A stretch of DNA of 64,000 nt. Origin: Raphanus sativus. Its lineage: Eukaryota > Streptophyta > Magnoliopsida > Brassicales > Brassicaceae. Shown here piece after piece: positions 49,894-62,200 of this stretch. How positions within the stretch are numbered: the first letter of the stretch is position 1; every line of letters begins with the position of its first letter. Both the position numbers and the translations under genes were made by a program. The stretch lies in the NCBI RefSeq assembly GCF_000801105.2, contig NC_079516.1, forward strand, positions 50,327,265-50,391,264, read 5' to 3'. The notes under the pieces are model-generated. The model was given only the letters and a program-made list of their open reading frames with translations, did no database searches and was not told the origin of the DNA.

Positions 49894-52572
49894 TTATGAC
49901 GGAACAGATTCTGCCAGTTCTTGTAGTTTCTTCAGACCAAAGGTGGCTATTAGTTCCATGGAGACAAAACATTCTTTAGCCTCTTCTTCTTCGCCTTCTT
50001 GTTTGAGACCGCATGTGAGTTTAAGCTTCTCTGCTTCGGATTCTGCTTCCTGTGCTTCCTCAAGTAGAAGATTAGCTTCTTCGAGATCACTCAGCTCCAG
50101 AGCAGCTGATCTCTCGGCTTTTGCAGTGCCACTGTCAATCCTCAACCTCTGGAATCTGCTGACAGACAATTCCGTTTCTTTCGACAAAATCAACCTCTCT
50201 AACTCTTGTAACCTCTTGATTGTTTCTTCAATCTCCTGCTCTGCTTTTTCGAGCTCAGAGTTCGCTTGCCCTGTTTCGATCTGTATCTTATCCTTCTCCA
50301 GATTTAAGGACTTAAGTTCTGCTGCTATTCTTCCAGCTTCTTTGAAATTTCTTGTCGACGCAGCCACTTTCTTCTCTGCTTCAAGCTCCGGCATCCGCTT
50401 CTCTATGAACATAATTTTATCCATGAAAGATGTAATGTTCTGTTGGATAATCGACTTTCTAGAAGATTGCTCCTGTAAACAAAGAGACAAGATAGATAAG
50501 GACTTGTACAAAATACTGATGGCAGCTACTCTAAACTAAAACTGTACAGTGAAATTGCAAGATGACATTTACATGATTCAATACCATACTATTTAACAGT
50601 CATTAAGCATTTTTTTCTCAGAGCATAGGTGAGGAAAAGACCTGTTAAAACATGTACCACCTGACTAAAGAGAGACTATCTTCCAATAAAAAGCACTATG
50701 TGGATAAGTAACTATAGATATATTCCCTTGTGTATAATCTTGTTCAAACATGAATAGAGGGTGGAACAAGATTCATAACATATCATGTTGCAGAAAAGAA
50801 AGGAAGAAGATGAAATACCTTTAGTGACTCTCGGGTACTGGAAACCTCCTCCTGTAGCCTCTGGACTTCCTCAGAAAGCTTCTCTTCGATGTTTACAAGC
50901 TTGGCTCTCTCTTCTCTAGTCTTCGACACATATGACATGAGAGTTTTTCGCAATTTAATAACTTCCTCATATTCATTTGCTTCATCCGCTGAAACACTGA
51001 CAAGTTCACGGAGTTTGGCTCCTCTCTCCTTCTCAGACGCCACGAACTCGTCCACCTCTCTCTTTTTCCTTGACAAACCTTCAGTCTCCGCATCAACCTG
51101 GGACAAACCCGTTTGCAAATCGCTAAACATCTTATCCATGCTTGTTTGCAACTCCTTGTAGCCAGAGACCACACTGTTAATTCTCTCCTCAACTGCCTTT
51201 ATCTGAGAATCGTTCTCGTCGATCTCCTTCTCCTTTGCCTTCACCAGAGCAAGCAGCTCCTCAAGCTCATCAGACAAATGCTCTTTCCTCTTACGCAGCA
51301 TCTCCTTTTCCTTCATCTCTTGCTCAACAGATCCCTCAAGAGTATCGTTCAACGACAGCCTAACGTTATCAACAATGACAGACTCTATATCCAGTTCCAC
51401 TTTCCTCACCTCTACATCTTCGCAACATGAATTCCATTTCACCATTTCCTCTACACAAAAACCATCTGCCTTCTCCAGAATCGACTCTGCCTCATTCTCA
51501 GCATCCTATAGAGATATATCAATCACAGAACGAACACACTTATGAATCTCTCTCCTAGCTACAATGCAACAAACAATGAATCTCATACCGTGCAAAATCC
51601 GCGAAGCAGAGAGGCGGATTCTTCTTCAGCTGCGATCTGAGAGAGGAGGACTTCCTCCATCTTGGATTCAACAGCGTCGCAATCGGATTCTGCTTGACGG
51701 AGCAACGCCACGAGAGAGAGCTTATCTCTCTCGGCAGCGGCGAGGCTCTCGCTGATCTTTTCGGCCGCGTCGAAATCCTCAGCCTCGATGGCTTCCTCGA
51801 GCTGCTTCTCGAGCTCGTCGTGGGCTTTGGAAGCTAATCTGAGACTCTCGGACGCTCGCCTTCTCTTCCTGATGGCGCTCTTGCGAGAGGAAGTGACGGA
51901 AGCTGCCGAGGCACGTGCTCGCGTCAGCTTCCCTTCGATCTGAGCCTTGACCGAGTCTAAAGGCTGATCAGATTGTTGGCTAACGGAATCCGATAACAGA
52001 CTGACGGAATCAGTTACTTGATTGACGGAATCAGCCGATAACTGACTGACGGAATCAGTTACTTGATTGACGGAATCAGCCGATTGTTGACTGACGGAAT
52101 CCGTTACTTGATTGACGGAATCTGATAACTGACTGACGGAATCGGCCGATTGTTGACTGACGGAATCCTCGTTGTCTTCATCGTCGTTGATCTCGTGCCT
52201 CCCGTATCCGATTCTCAACCCGCCGGCTCTTTTCTTCCTCCGAGACACCTGACGCTTCACGCAGGAGGAGGAAGAAGAAGACGGTAACGGGGGTGGACGA
52301 GTAACTGCCTCAGCTACGTGTTGGACCGGACTCACTATCGTTAAGTCGGAGAACATATCTTCGTCCAGAGGCTCAGACATCGTCTCCGTCGCCTCTGCAG
52401 GCGAAGGAGCCGTGATCAGTGTCGCCTCCGAAGGCGGCAAAACTGCGGATGCGTTGTCGGTGCTATCGGGGAACTGAGAGGACGACGGCGTAAATAGCTC
52501 CATCCCCTCAAACAGTGAATCCATATCGTCGCCACCGTCCATCGCAGATCTGATCACCACCGGTGAATTCAA
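49894..52572 (-). CDS. Coiled-coil protein with UVR-like helical motif, function unknown
   Basis: Three exons (52572-51589, 51505-50819 and 50472-49894) join to 749 residues. The first 135 residues are acidic and Ser/Pro rich with a basic patch (RRKKRAGGLRIGYGR). Residues 136-207 are tandem heptad-like repeats of the type DSVNQVTDSVSQQSA. From about 210 to the end the protein is almost wholly coiled coil. Two stretches, EAIEAEDFDAAEKISESLAA and STRNFKEAGRIAAELKSL, resemble UVR motifs, which form paired helices. I start at MNSPVVIRSAMDGG; the ATG ten codons later (52542) is equally possible. I do not recognise an orthologue with confidence, nor a job. Confidence 0.85.
51952..52167 (-). repeat. 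In-frame minisatellite in the coiled-coil gene
   Basis: Irregular units based on GACTGACGGAATC / GATTGACGGAATC on the plus strand. They encode DSVSQLS, DSVNQVT and DSVSQQS. Unit lengths keep the reading frame. Confidence 0.9.
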
Positions 52573-53057
52573 AGGAGCTGAGTGGATCTGTATTTGTTGC
52601 TCAATTGAATCTCACTTTATTTAATCAAATTAAATTAATTGATCCGTTTGTATAAATGGGCCGAATTTTAAATTGGGCTTAGACTATACACATACGTACG
52701 GCTTTTTCATCATGTTTTCTTGTCTGAAACTCTTTGTAAAGGAGGTTAAGACATGTAGGAAGTTGATTGTATTATTACCTTAATGTCAGTGGAAGTAATG
52801 TGTCCCATGTATATATTAAGAGAGTGGGCTGCATCTCAAAAGATGGAAAGTTTTTAGCACCAACATCTATCTCTGTTTTTCTTGTAGTATATTATATAAG
52901 AGTTTTTTCCGGTTTTTATTGAATCATGAGATGGCATTGATTGATGTTCACAGGCTGTAGCTGTAAATAAATTGGGCAAGTGAAAAACAGCCACGCAGAT
53001 GACAGCAGCACTGACCATACTTTTTCCCAAACCCAGATAGCAATGTTGGATGGCTTT
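52573..53057. other. Spacer upstream of the coiled-coil gene
   Basis: Promoter side of the coiled-coil gene. No other gene seen. Confidence 0.3.
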
Positions 53058-53748
53058 AGAGCGGTAAACTGGGCGAGTCCACGTCCATTAGCCCGTATCC
53101 ATTTGTCCATTTATTGTTTGTGGACAGAGAGTGACCATGTCCATTAGAATCATGTCTATTAAGAACCATATCCACTAAAACCCATATTTTTATGGGTTGC
53201 CACAAAGTCCATAATGGACCATATATGAAAACTTTAGGTTTTAATTTATAAGCCTACAATTATATATACAACCCGATTTTACGGTTTTGGCGAGAAAACC
53301 CAATTTTGCGATTTTGACGGAAAAAATAATTTTGCGGTTTTGGCGGAAAAATCGATTTTACGGTTTTGGCGGAAAAACCCGATTTTGTGGTTTTGACGGG
53401 AAACCCCGATTTTGCGGTTCTGACGGAAAAATTGATTTTGCGATTTTAACGGAAATACTTGATTTTGCGGTTATGTCGGGAAAATTCGAATTTTTAGTTC
53501 TGACATGAAAATTCAATTTTTAGAAATCCTAACATTTTGAGAGGAAAACTCAATTTTTAAAACCGTAGTTTTGGAGTCCATTGGACAGTCCATGTCTATA
53601 ATGTCCAAAACCATATAAACCACTTTTTAAATAGTCATCCAAATTTTGTCCATTTATAATCCATGGAAAATATGGGTTTGTCCATATTAAGCCCATTTAA
53701 ATATGGACATGGACGACCAATGGACGACCCGCCCATTTGACACCTATA
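53058..53748. mobile_element. 691-bp non-autonomous element with minisatellite core
   Basis: Ends are imperfect inverted repeats: left GAGCGGTAAACTGGGCGAGT; right, reverse-complemented, TATAGGTGTCAAATGGGCGG. A duplicated target GATGGCTT lies at 53049-53056 and 53749-53756 (8 bp, as in hAT elements). The core at about 53272-53520 is a tandem array of 26-27 bp units like ATTTTGCGGTTTTGACGG. The margins are rich in TGTCCAT/ATGGACA phrases. Confidence 0.7.
53272..53520. repeat. Minisatellite of 26-27 bp units
   Basis: About nine degenerate copies of CGATTTTGCGGTTTTGACGG plus AAAA-type spacer. Lies inside the 53058-53748 element. An open frame across it (FCGFDGKPRF-like) is a by-product of the repeat. 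Confidence 0.85.
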
Positions 53749-53757
53749 GATGGCTTG

Positions 53758-54316
53758 TAAGAGCCTCTGGTGCTGGCTAGCTTTTATGTAATCATCACTC
53801 AGCAGGATAATCGGTTTAGTCTCTAGTCGATTATATGAGAAAGATATGGAGAATACTATTGAAGTAGTAAGTAGTTCATCTATTTTTTTTTTTTTGGTTT
53901 GACCTGCATTTGTGGGACATACACATTGATGGAGAGTGTCTTAGTCATCGCATGTACAGAAGCACAAAGCTTGATATTCTACTTGAACACCAGATAGAAA
54001 GTAAGTGCTGGTAGTTTGAGCTTGTGTAGATGGCTTTGATTATGGACTAGTATTTTGGTTTAAGAACCTAATCATGTTGTATTATAGATAGGCTTGGTGA
54101 ATCTTATCATCCAAGTACAGTTCAAATACCTTACCAAACCCTTATGTTCGTCCACAAATGTTAAATTTTATTAAGCCCTCGAAATACAAATCAAAAACTT
54201 TGAGAAAAAAAAAACAATCTAAAAGAACAATCATCTATCAAACCTAAACAACCCCTAAAGACCGAAACAAGAGCATGAGAGAAGCATACGCCCTGTACAT
54301 ATTTATTCTATAGTCT
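53758..54316. other. Spacer with 3' region of the At2g39300-like gene
   Basis: No gene seen. 54200-54316 is probably the 3' untranslated region of the gene to the right. Confidence 0.35.
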
Positions 54317-57300
54317 TTATTGGACTAAGAAATCGTTATATGAGAAGTCAGTAGTACCCGAGAGAAGATCGAAATGCTTGCTTCCAAGTGTATCCTTTAG
54401 TATCGTGATCTGACCTTCCTTGTAAAGCGTCTCCTCTTCCAACCTCTCAACCTCCTTCTTCAGCGTTTCCTTATCCGACTCCAACTCCATGTTTCTCTTT
54501 CTGCACTCGTTCACTTCCTTACACATCTCCTCTCTTTCCTCCACCACTCTTGGTAACGTAACTTTCATGCTGGACAACTGTTTCGCAGCTTCTTGGAGAT
54601 TGGTTTCAAGCCTGTTCACGTTCTCGTCCTTCTTCACCATCTGGTGTCAAGAATCATCACATTATAAGTCAACATGACACTCCTCATGAGCAACAAAAAT
54701 AAAGTAAAATATTTGAAGTACCTGAAGCTTGAGGTCTTTTAATTGGTGGCTGTTTACTGAAAGGTTGTCTAAGACGTTTTGGATTTCACGTCTTAGAACT
54801 TCGTTACCACGTACTCCTGTAGCTACTTCTGCGTGAAGCTGCTCGATCTCTTGTTCCATGGAGTACAGTTTCTCTCTTAACAAACTTGTGATTAGACTCT
54901 CTGCTCTCAGTTCAGCTTTGAGGAACTTCTAAAACCAGGCAAAAGGTGAAACACTTAGCACAGATAAAACATGTAATAAACCCAAGTTCAAATGAATATT
55001 AGTAATATTCATTTAATATTCTAAAAATCGGTCTAAGCGGTTCTAGGCCCTGCTAGACAGCAAATCAGATCTAAACGAAATGATTTTTAAAAACAAAACA
55101 GTCTAGCCTTCAAAAATTGAAGTTCAAATCAATATTAGTAATATTCTAAAAATTGGTCTAGATGTTAAAAAAATTTCTGTAAAACGCCTAACCACTGCCT
55201 AGCGATTTCTTGAATATTAAATATTATCAAATGAGATTTTGGACAAACTCACCTCCACAGATTGGTTGATTGGCTCACTAGGCCTAGCAGGTGATTCTGA
55301 GTTTGATGCAATATTCTCATTGGACTTCTCAAGAAGTAAGCTGGTGACTGTCTGCAAACTCCTCTTCAGGTTTTCAGTTCCACGCCTTACTCCATGGACA
55401 TTCATCTCAGATTCAATCAGAAACTGTTCACTCAATCCGCTATGCGTGTCTTGAGCTAAGCTCTCTCTGATGAACTTCAAGAGCTTGTAACATACCTGCA
55501 TGCTCTCATTCAACATCGAGACTCCTTGGTCTTGCAAGAGGCACACACGCATCTTCATCTCATTATCTAGCTTCAAGGTCGCCATAGCGTCGTCGTCACC
55601 CTCTTGGCCTTTCACTCGACTCCGCAAACAAGTGTTCTCTATACGAAGAGTCTCAGCTTCGAGCTTCATCAATTCCAGCTCTTTTCTAAGCGAGAACTCA
55701 ACCCCTGACAACCTTATCTGTTCTGGCTTGGTGAAACCATCTCTGAGTCCCTGAATAGTCTTCTCCTGCTCTCTGCATGTTCTTAGAAGCCTCGTCACAG
55801 ACTTGTGCAGCTCCTTACACTCCTTGTCTTTCTCTTCGAACATTCTCCTCACGCAATCAAGATCTCCCGTCGCTTCGCCGTAACTCTCTTGCAACTCGGA
55901 GAGGTTTTGGACAAGATAAACATTCTCTCGACGCGTCTCCTCTGCTGTCTCGCTCAGCTCGGTGACCTTCTCCTCCATCTCTCTCAGCATATCCATCCGC
56001 TCGGTTTCCTTCTCGTGAAACGTCGCTACTTCTCTCTGGAGCGAGACGTTGTGCTCGGCTAGCTCCCTGACCCGCTCTCTCAGCCTCTTCTCCTCCGTTT
56101 GAAAGTTCTCTAGCTTTGAACTCCACTCTATCGACCTCCTATCGAGTTCTTTCTCAAGACCGAACTCTAACTCGCTCTTCTCTTTCTCTAGTCTCTTTAT
56201 ATGAAGCTCCGAGTCTGTCTTTAGGCGTTTGATCTCTTCCTTGGAAGAAGCTCTCTCGTCTATCTGTGACCTCAAGAGGCTCAAGACTTCGAAAGCTAGG
56301 CCTACCCTCTCCTCTTCGATTTGTCTAACATCGTCAAAGTCACAACACTTCTGCTCGTTTAGTTCTTGAGAAAGCAGCTTCACTCTCTTCTCAGCTTCTT
56401 TATACTTCTTCTCTAGCTCAGTACTGTTCTTACCGTGCGAGAACACCTCTTGCTCTTCCTCCTCCACGTGGTCATCCTTGTAATAATAACCATTATTTAT
56501 GTGTTCAGCAAGTGGGAGAAGATTGGCGAAAACATCCAACTCATGCGAGCCGTAACTCAAGGCCTTCGACTTAGACTTGCCGTGAGTGTGAGTGTGGGTG
56601 CGAGTGTGAGAGAGTCTTTCCATGACGCTTCTCGCGAGCGAACGAGCTGATGCTGCATCGTTGTTCATACGATTGTTGTTGTTGTTGTCGGAGTGTCGTC
56701 TCTCTTTGACAATGTCTGATATCGTTGTTGGTGAATTGATTTGAACTCGAGGAGGAAGCTTCCTTCCTTTGAGGATGTTGTTGCTACTACCTGAGGAGTG
56801 GTTGCTTAGCGAAGAAGAACCGCTCTTTTGCTTACTGTGATGATGAAGAAGATGATGATGATGCTCTTCTCCATCTATGAAACGGTCCAAGACTTGGCTT
56901 GAGACGTTACTAGAACAAGTTGATAAAGTTCCAGATGAATCATGTACTTTGTACTTGTGAGTTTGTTCTGCTTTCTTGCTTTGGCTCTCCGGTGTAAAAA
57001 ATCTGAAACTAGAATCAAGTTAGTTTATAAAAAGTCATCGATAAATCGGCCCTAAACGAAACAATTTTCTTTTTAAAAACGGGAACAATATTAAAAAATG
57101 GGGCTAGCTAGACGTCCGTCTAATTAATAATCTCTTATGAAGAAGGTAACTAAAGCCTTTCTTGAAGATTGCAATGTAACAAACAGTTTTACAAAAGAAG
57201 AGTAAGACGAGAAGCAAGAAAAAAAAAAGAACATACCGAGATGATTGGTTTCGCTGTCTTGTAGCGATTGGATCATTTGAGGAAGTTCCATCAACGAGAA

Positions 57301-57460
57301 AAGCTGCGGAAGAAAACGAATGACTTCTTCTAAGAGCCTGACCACTCTGAGACTTTATGGCACCACCACCCTTTGGAGTAGCTTCTGTTTCTTTTCCCCG
57401 GCGAGTTTTTTTATCATTGCCATTACCAGATGACGATTTGAAAAAGAAAAGCTTCTTCAT
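54317..57460 (-). CDS. Long coiled-coil protein (At2g39300 / At3g55060 type)
   Basis: Four exons (57460-57237, 57002-55253, 54928-54722 and 54640-54317) join to 834 residues. N-terminus MKKLFFFKSSSGNGNDKKTR, then a Ser-rich region with RRSHSFSSAAFL and a His-rich patch (HHHHLLHHHS, about residue 120). From about residue 270 on, heptad-rich coiled coil dominates (for example ELEFGLEKELDRRSIEWSS and EEREEMCKEVNECRKRN). The C-terminus is DFSYNDFLVQ. This family is annotated as CAP-Gly-domain linker-like; no CAP-Gly domain itself is seen. Its role is not established to my knowledge; a cytoskeletal role is only suggested by the coiled coil. The orthologue call is from memory of the ends and gene order. 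Confidence 0.88.
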
Positions 57461-58878
57461 CTCCCAGTGTTAAACAAGGCAAGCTGGAATCAAAAATTTA
57501 TGTTAATAAAAAAAGAAGAAGCAGATTAATACTAACAAAAGAGTAAGAAAAAAAATTAAAGGCAAATGGCACAAACAGGTCATAGAAGTGATGCTGATTT
57601 GATTGCTACATGGAAAGGATTAGACATGGTAATCATGAAACACTAACCCAAAGTGTTGCGAATTAAGAAAAAGAAAAAAGAAAAAAAAAAACAGAACAGA
57701 ACAGAGCAGAGAAGAGTGTTGCAAAGTGAAACCTACTTAAACTACTTCCTTGCATTGCTTTGATTGCTTCTCGATGAGAATGATTCAACCATAATTTTTA
57801 GCTTTTTGACTGATGATGAGATAATAGGTTAAAAATAGAACCAAGATCAAGATCAAGATCGAACAGAGTCTTTTTTAAATATAACGAAATTGTCAGAGAG
57901 TTTCTGACAGATCCGTAAACATCGAGTTGCTGTTGCAACTCAAAGCTAAAAAGACTAAAATATCCTTAAAACATTTCACCTACCAAAAACTAAACCCTAG
58001 AGACACGTACCAAAACAGAACATATTTTCAAGAATATATCGAACGTGAGACCAAGCGGCGGAGAAATTGAACAGGATTGAAAAAGAAATATAAACAAAAA
58101 TTATCGAAAGGAGACTATCCATGGAGTTATGAAGTTATACCAAAAGCAGAGAGATTCTCCAGAATCGAGTATCGAGAAGAATCTTCTCAGAAGATGGAGG
58201 GAAACTGAATCAAAAAACGATGAAGAATCCGAAACAGTAATCGAGGTTTTTATGACGGCGTTAGTTTACGTACACTATTGTAACAGAGATTCGAACAGAC
58301 AAGGTGACGACAAAACAAATGGTTTTCTCCGAAAATAGGGTTATGATAAAAGGGTGTTTATGGAATTTGCGCTGATAAAGCCTTTCCAGAGGAGCGGCCC
58401 GCTTGGCTTATCTTTGCGTGGGCCCAATTGTGTTAGCTGTTTGGTTATCAAGCACTCGAAATTGTTTGGGTTTCTTTTTTTTTAGATTAAAAATGATAAT
58501 TAATAGTGAAAAGTATAATTATATTATATATAGTTATTCTGTGGGCTTTTGCAGTTGTTTTAGTCTTTTGAATTTTCAATAATAAAATGTTTTGCTAAAG
58601 ATGATAATAAAATAAAACATATTATAGTAAATTGCAACAAAGTTGTTATAAATTTTGGTGGATTTTGTTGATAAATGGTAGTATTTGTTTCTTCTTCAAC
58701 CAACCAAACAACTGAAATTGATCAGAGAATTTAATGAAATTAATAGGCACGTTTGATTTTACTTTCATAGAATCATATTAATTTAGAATTGATAGGAGAA
58801 CACACACCAGCTTTATTAAAAGTTTTATTCAACCCACATGACTGGCTGGTTTTATTAAAGATAATTTCAAAAAAAAAT
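57461..58878. other. Promoter/leader of the coiled-coil gene and lectin 3' side
   Basis: 57461-58100 probably contains the 5' leader of the coiled-coil gene, perhaps with an intron (57481-57730). 58400-58870 is A/T-rich and lies downstream of the broken lectin gene. No further gene seen. Confidence 0.4.
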
Positions 58879-58908
58879 TCACTCGGTGGTGATGGGCACG
58901 ACAGTGAC
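58879..58908 (-). pseudogene. Last codons of the jacalin-related lectin gene, cut off by the copia element
   Basis: Minus-strand VTVVPITTE then stop (58881-58879). This continues in frame from the fragment at 63733-63954 if one copy of the 5-bp duplication is counted once. Confidence 0.8.
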
Positions 58909-58913
58909 TCCAA
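58909..58913. repeat. Target-site duplication TCCAA (left copy)
   Basis: Matches 63733-63737 on the other side of the element. Confidence 0.95.
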
Positions 58914-59245
58914 TAAAGGCAGTGCAGAGACAGAGTGAAGAAGATAACTTTTATGTTTATTCAAATAGTTTCTTGCTTAGCTTCTACGCTTACAACGCAT
59001 CCATATTTATACAGAGTAAAGGTAGATTGAGTAAGACAAATAAGAGGACAGCTCAGCACGTCACAGCACACAATCCCAATGCATCAAATCTGTTTGATAG
59101 CTGTATATCCTGAGCTGTTAATCCCGTACGAAGACCAGCTTTTGTCTTCTCTGAAACAGAGTCTTTGTGACCGTTAGAAGAGATAGGAGTGGGCCTGATA
59201 TCAGCTTGGGCTTTAGTAGAAACGTTTGCAGCAGTTGGGCTTATA
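58914..59245 (-). repeat. 3' LTR of the copia element
   Basis: 332 bp, apparently identical to the 5' LTR. It also encodes the last 64 codons of the polyprotein frame. Confidence 0.95.
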
Positions 59246-62200
59246 CACCCCCTCAAACTTGGGGCAGGAGCATCACGGACGCCAAGTTTGCTGCGTAAGT
59301 TACAGAAAGCTTGTTGAGGTAGAGGTTTGGTAAAGATGTCAGCCAACTGAAGATCTGCAGGGACATGGCTGACAACTAAAGCTCCAAGCGCCACACGCTC
59401 CCGGACATAGTGGAAATCTGTATCGAAGTGTTTACTTCTGTTGTGCATCACCGGATTTGCTGAGAGATAGACCGCAGACAGGTTGTCACAAAACAGTTCC
59501 GGCGTGTCAGGCAAAGAGATTCCCATTTCACCAAGTAAAGATGCTAACCACTTGAGCTCAGTAGCAGTTAAGGAGAGGGTACGATACTCTGCTTCAGTAG
59601 ATGATCTTGAGACAGTGGGGTGGCGTTTAGCGGACCAAGAGATGATGTTGGAGACAAGGAATGTGCAGAGACCACCAGTTGAGCGTCGAGTCTCGCGACA
59701 ACCTGCCCAATCACTGTCGCTAAAACCATAGAGAAGAAAGCCTGTGCTTGAGTTGATGTTCAAGCCATATCGGAGTGTACCCTTCAGATAGCGTAGTATA
59801 CGCTTGAGGTTTGCAAAGTCTGCGACCGTAGGGGCATGCATCTTCTGACACACATAATTCACAGCAAACTGGATATCCGGTCTTGTCAAGGTGAGATACT
59901 GAAGCTTACCCGCGAGACTGCGGAAGTAGGTGGGTTCTGAGAAGAGTTGATCTTGTCCGGAGACTCTGTCCAACTGAGACGGAAGAGGAGTGGGCATTGG
60001 AGCACAATCTGACATCGCTGCACTTGCCAGAAGATCCTTTGTGTATTTCTCTTGGCATAGGAACAGACCGTCTGAAGTAGTTGTTACCTGAATGCCAAGG
60101 AAATAGTGAATTGGCCCCATGTCCTTCATGCGGAAAGTAGTGTTGAGATGAACCAGCAGCTGCTCCAGTAACTTGTCATTGTTACCAGTGAGCAACATGT
60201 CGTCAACGTACAACAACAAGTACATCACATCGTCTCCATGTAGATACACGAACAGAGATGGATCTCCATGAGTACATTTGAACCCAAATTCAATCAAAAA
60301 TGTACTAAACTTATCAAACCATGCTCTCGGTGACTGACGCAAACCGTAAATTGCTTTTCTCAGTTTGCAGAGGTAGTTAGGCTTAGTTGGATCCTCAAAA
60401 CCGGGTGGTTGTTTCATGAACACCGGTTCCTTGAGATCACCATGCAAAAAAGCATTTTCAACGTCTAACTGTTTTATTTTCCAACCTTTGACCGCAGCAA
60501 CATGAAGAACAGAACGTATTGTTGCAGTTCTCACAACAGGACTGTATGTCTCAACGAAGTCGATGCCTTCTTCCTGTTCGTTGCCACGAGCCACCAAACG
60601 AGATTTGCGTTTGTTGAGAGTTCCATCTGCATTCAACTTGGACTTATGAACCCAACCACAACTAATGGGCTGGATATCTGGCTCAGGTGGTACCAAATCC
60701 CAAGTGTGGGTTATCTCCATGTTATTTTTCTCATGCTGCATAGAAGCTGTCCAAAACGGGTCTTTTAGAGCTGCAGCAACTGACCGTGGTTCAGGGAACT
60801 GAGGAGTTACTGCAAGCAACGCATAACGAGGATTTGGTTTTCTGATGCCGTCTTTGGCACGTGTGACCATTGGATGAACAGGTTCTGGCTGAGGAGCCTG
60901 TTGAACGACCGCAGCAGGTACCACTGGAGGAGCCTGAAGTGGTGGAAAATCATCAGCTGAGAAGATCGAATCATTAGACTGTGTTGAAGCAGGAGATAAC
61001 AGAGGGGCTGCTTGAGGCTTATTTCTTCTTGGCAATAGTTCATCGTCCACTACAGGTGTCTCTATCACAGGCTGCTGAGGTTTTTCCACATCGTACAACC
61101 ACGCAGACAGCAACGGTGTGTCCAAGGACTGGAGAAAGGACTGGTACTCCTTGTTGTAAGGAAAGCTACTTTCGTCAAATAGAACGTGACGACTTATATA
61201 CACACGTCCAGAAGGTGGATGAAGACACCTATATCCTTTGTGTTTATCACTGTAGCCAATGAAAACACAATGAAGACTCTTCGGATCGAACTTGTTTTGA
61301 CCATAAGGACGAAGAAACGGGTAGCAACTGCATCCAAAGACGCGAAGAGAAGTGTACACCGGAGCTCTCCCAACCAGTACTTCATACGGACTCTTATGTT
61401 CTGGAAGAACAGAGGAAGGAAGAAGATTTCCCAAATATGTCGCCGTGAGAAAAGCTTCAACCCATAGCTCATGAGGAACACGACTGTGGAACATCAGAGA
61501 CATACCAAGCTCAGTAACGTAGCGATGTTTCCTCTCTGCTAAGCCGTTCTGTTGAGGTGTATGTGGACATGACATATGATGCTTTATTCCACACGAAGTC
61601 AGATGAGCACTAAACTGTTTACTGGTGAATTCACCACCACCATCGCTTTGAAACGTTTTTATTTTGCAGTCTAGTTGTCGTTCTACCTGATTCTGATAGT
61701 GTATAAAAGCTGAAAAGAAGTCTGATTTCATTCTCAAAGGATACAACCAAGTGAATCTTGAGTATTGATCGACAAATACAGCATAATATCTAAAACCCTG
61801 CGTAGAAACCACTGGAGATGGACCCCATAAATCACAGTGGACACGCTCAAGAGGTTTAACAGCTACAAAATCAGAATGACTAAAAGGTAAACGACTCGAC
61901 TTTCCCATCTGACAAGCCTCACAGAACTTCAGACTGGATTTATTGATGACTACGGCTTTATTGCTTGACAAACGCTGGAGAACTTCTTGGTGAGGATGAC
62001 CTAGCCTCATATGCCACACATCACCACTTGCAGCTTGCTGTCTGTGAGAATAGAAAGCTATAAACTTCGTGTTCTCCAGGATGTAAAGATCCTTTTCTCT
62101 AGTTCCTTTGGTGAGCAGCTGCCTTGTCTGTTTGTCCTTCACAATAACACTATCAGCATCGAACTCAATAGAACAGGGGTAGTCAGCAGTAAGCTTTGAC

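Noticed and set aside
57104..58338. Possible additional small genes upstream of the At2g39300-like gene
   Set aside because: Frames lie in the leader/promoter and lack conserved features.
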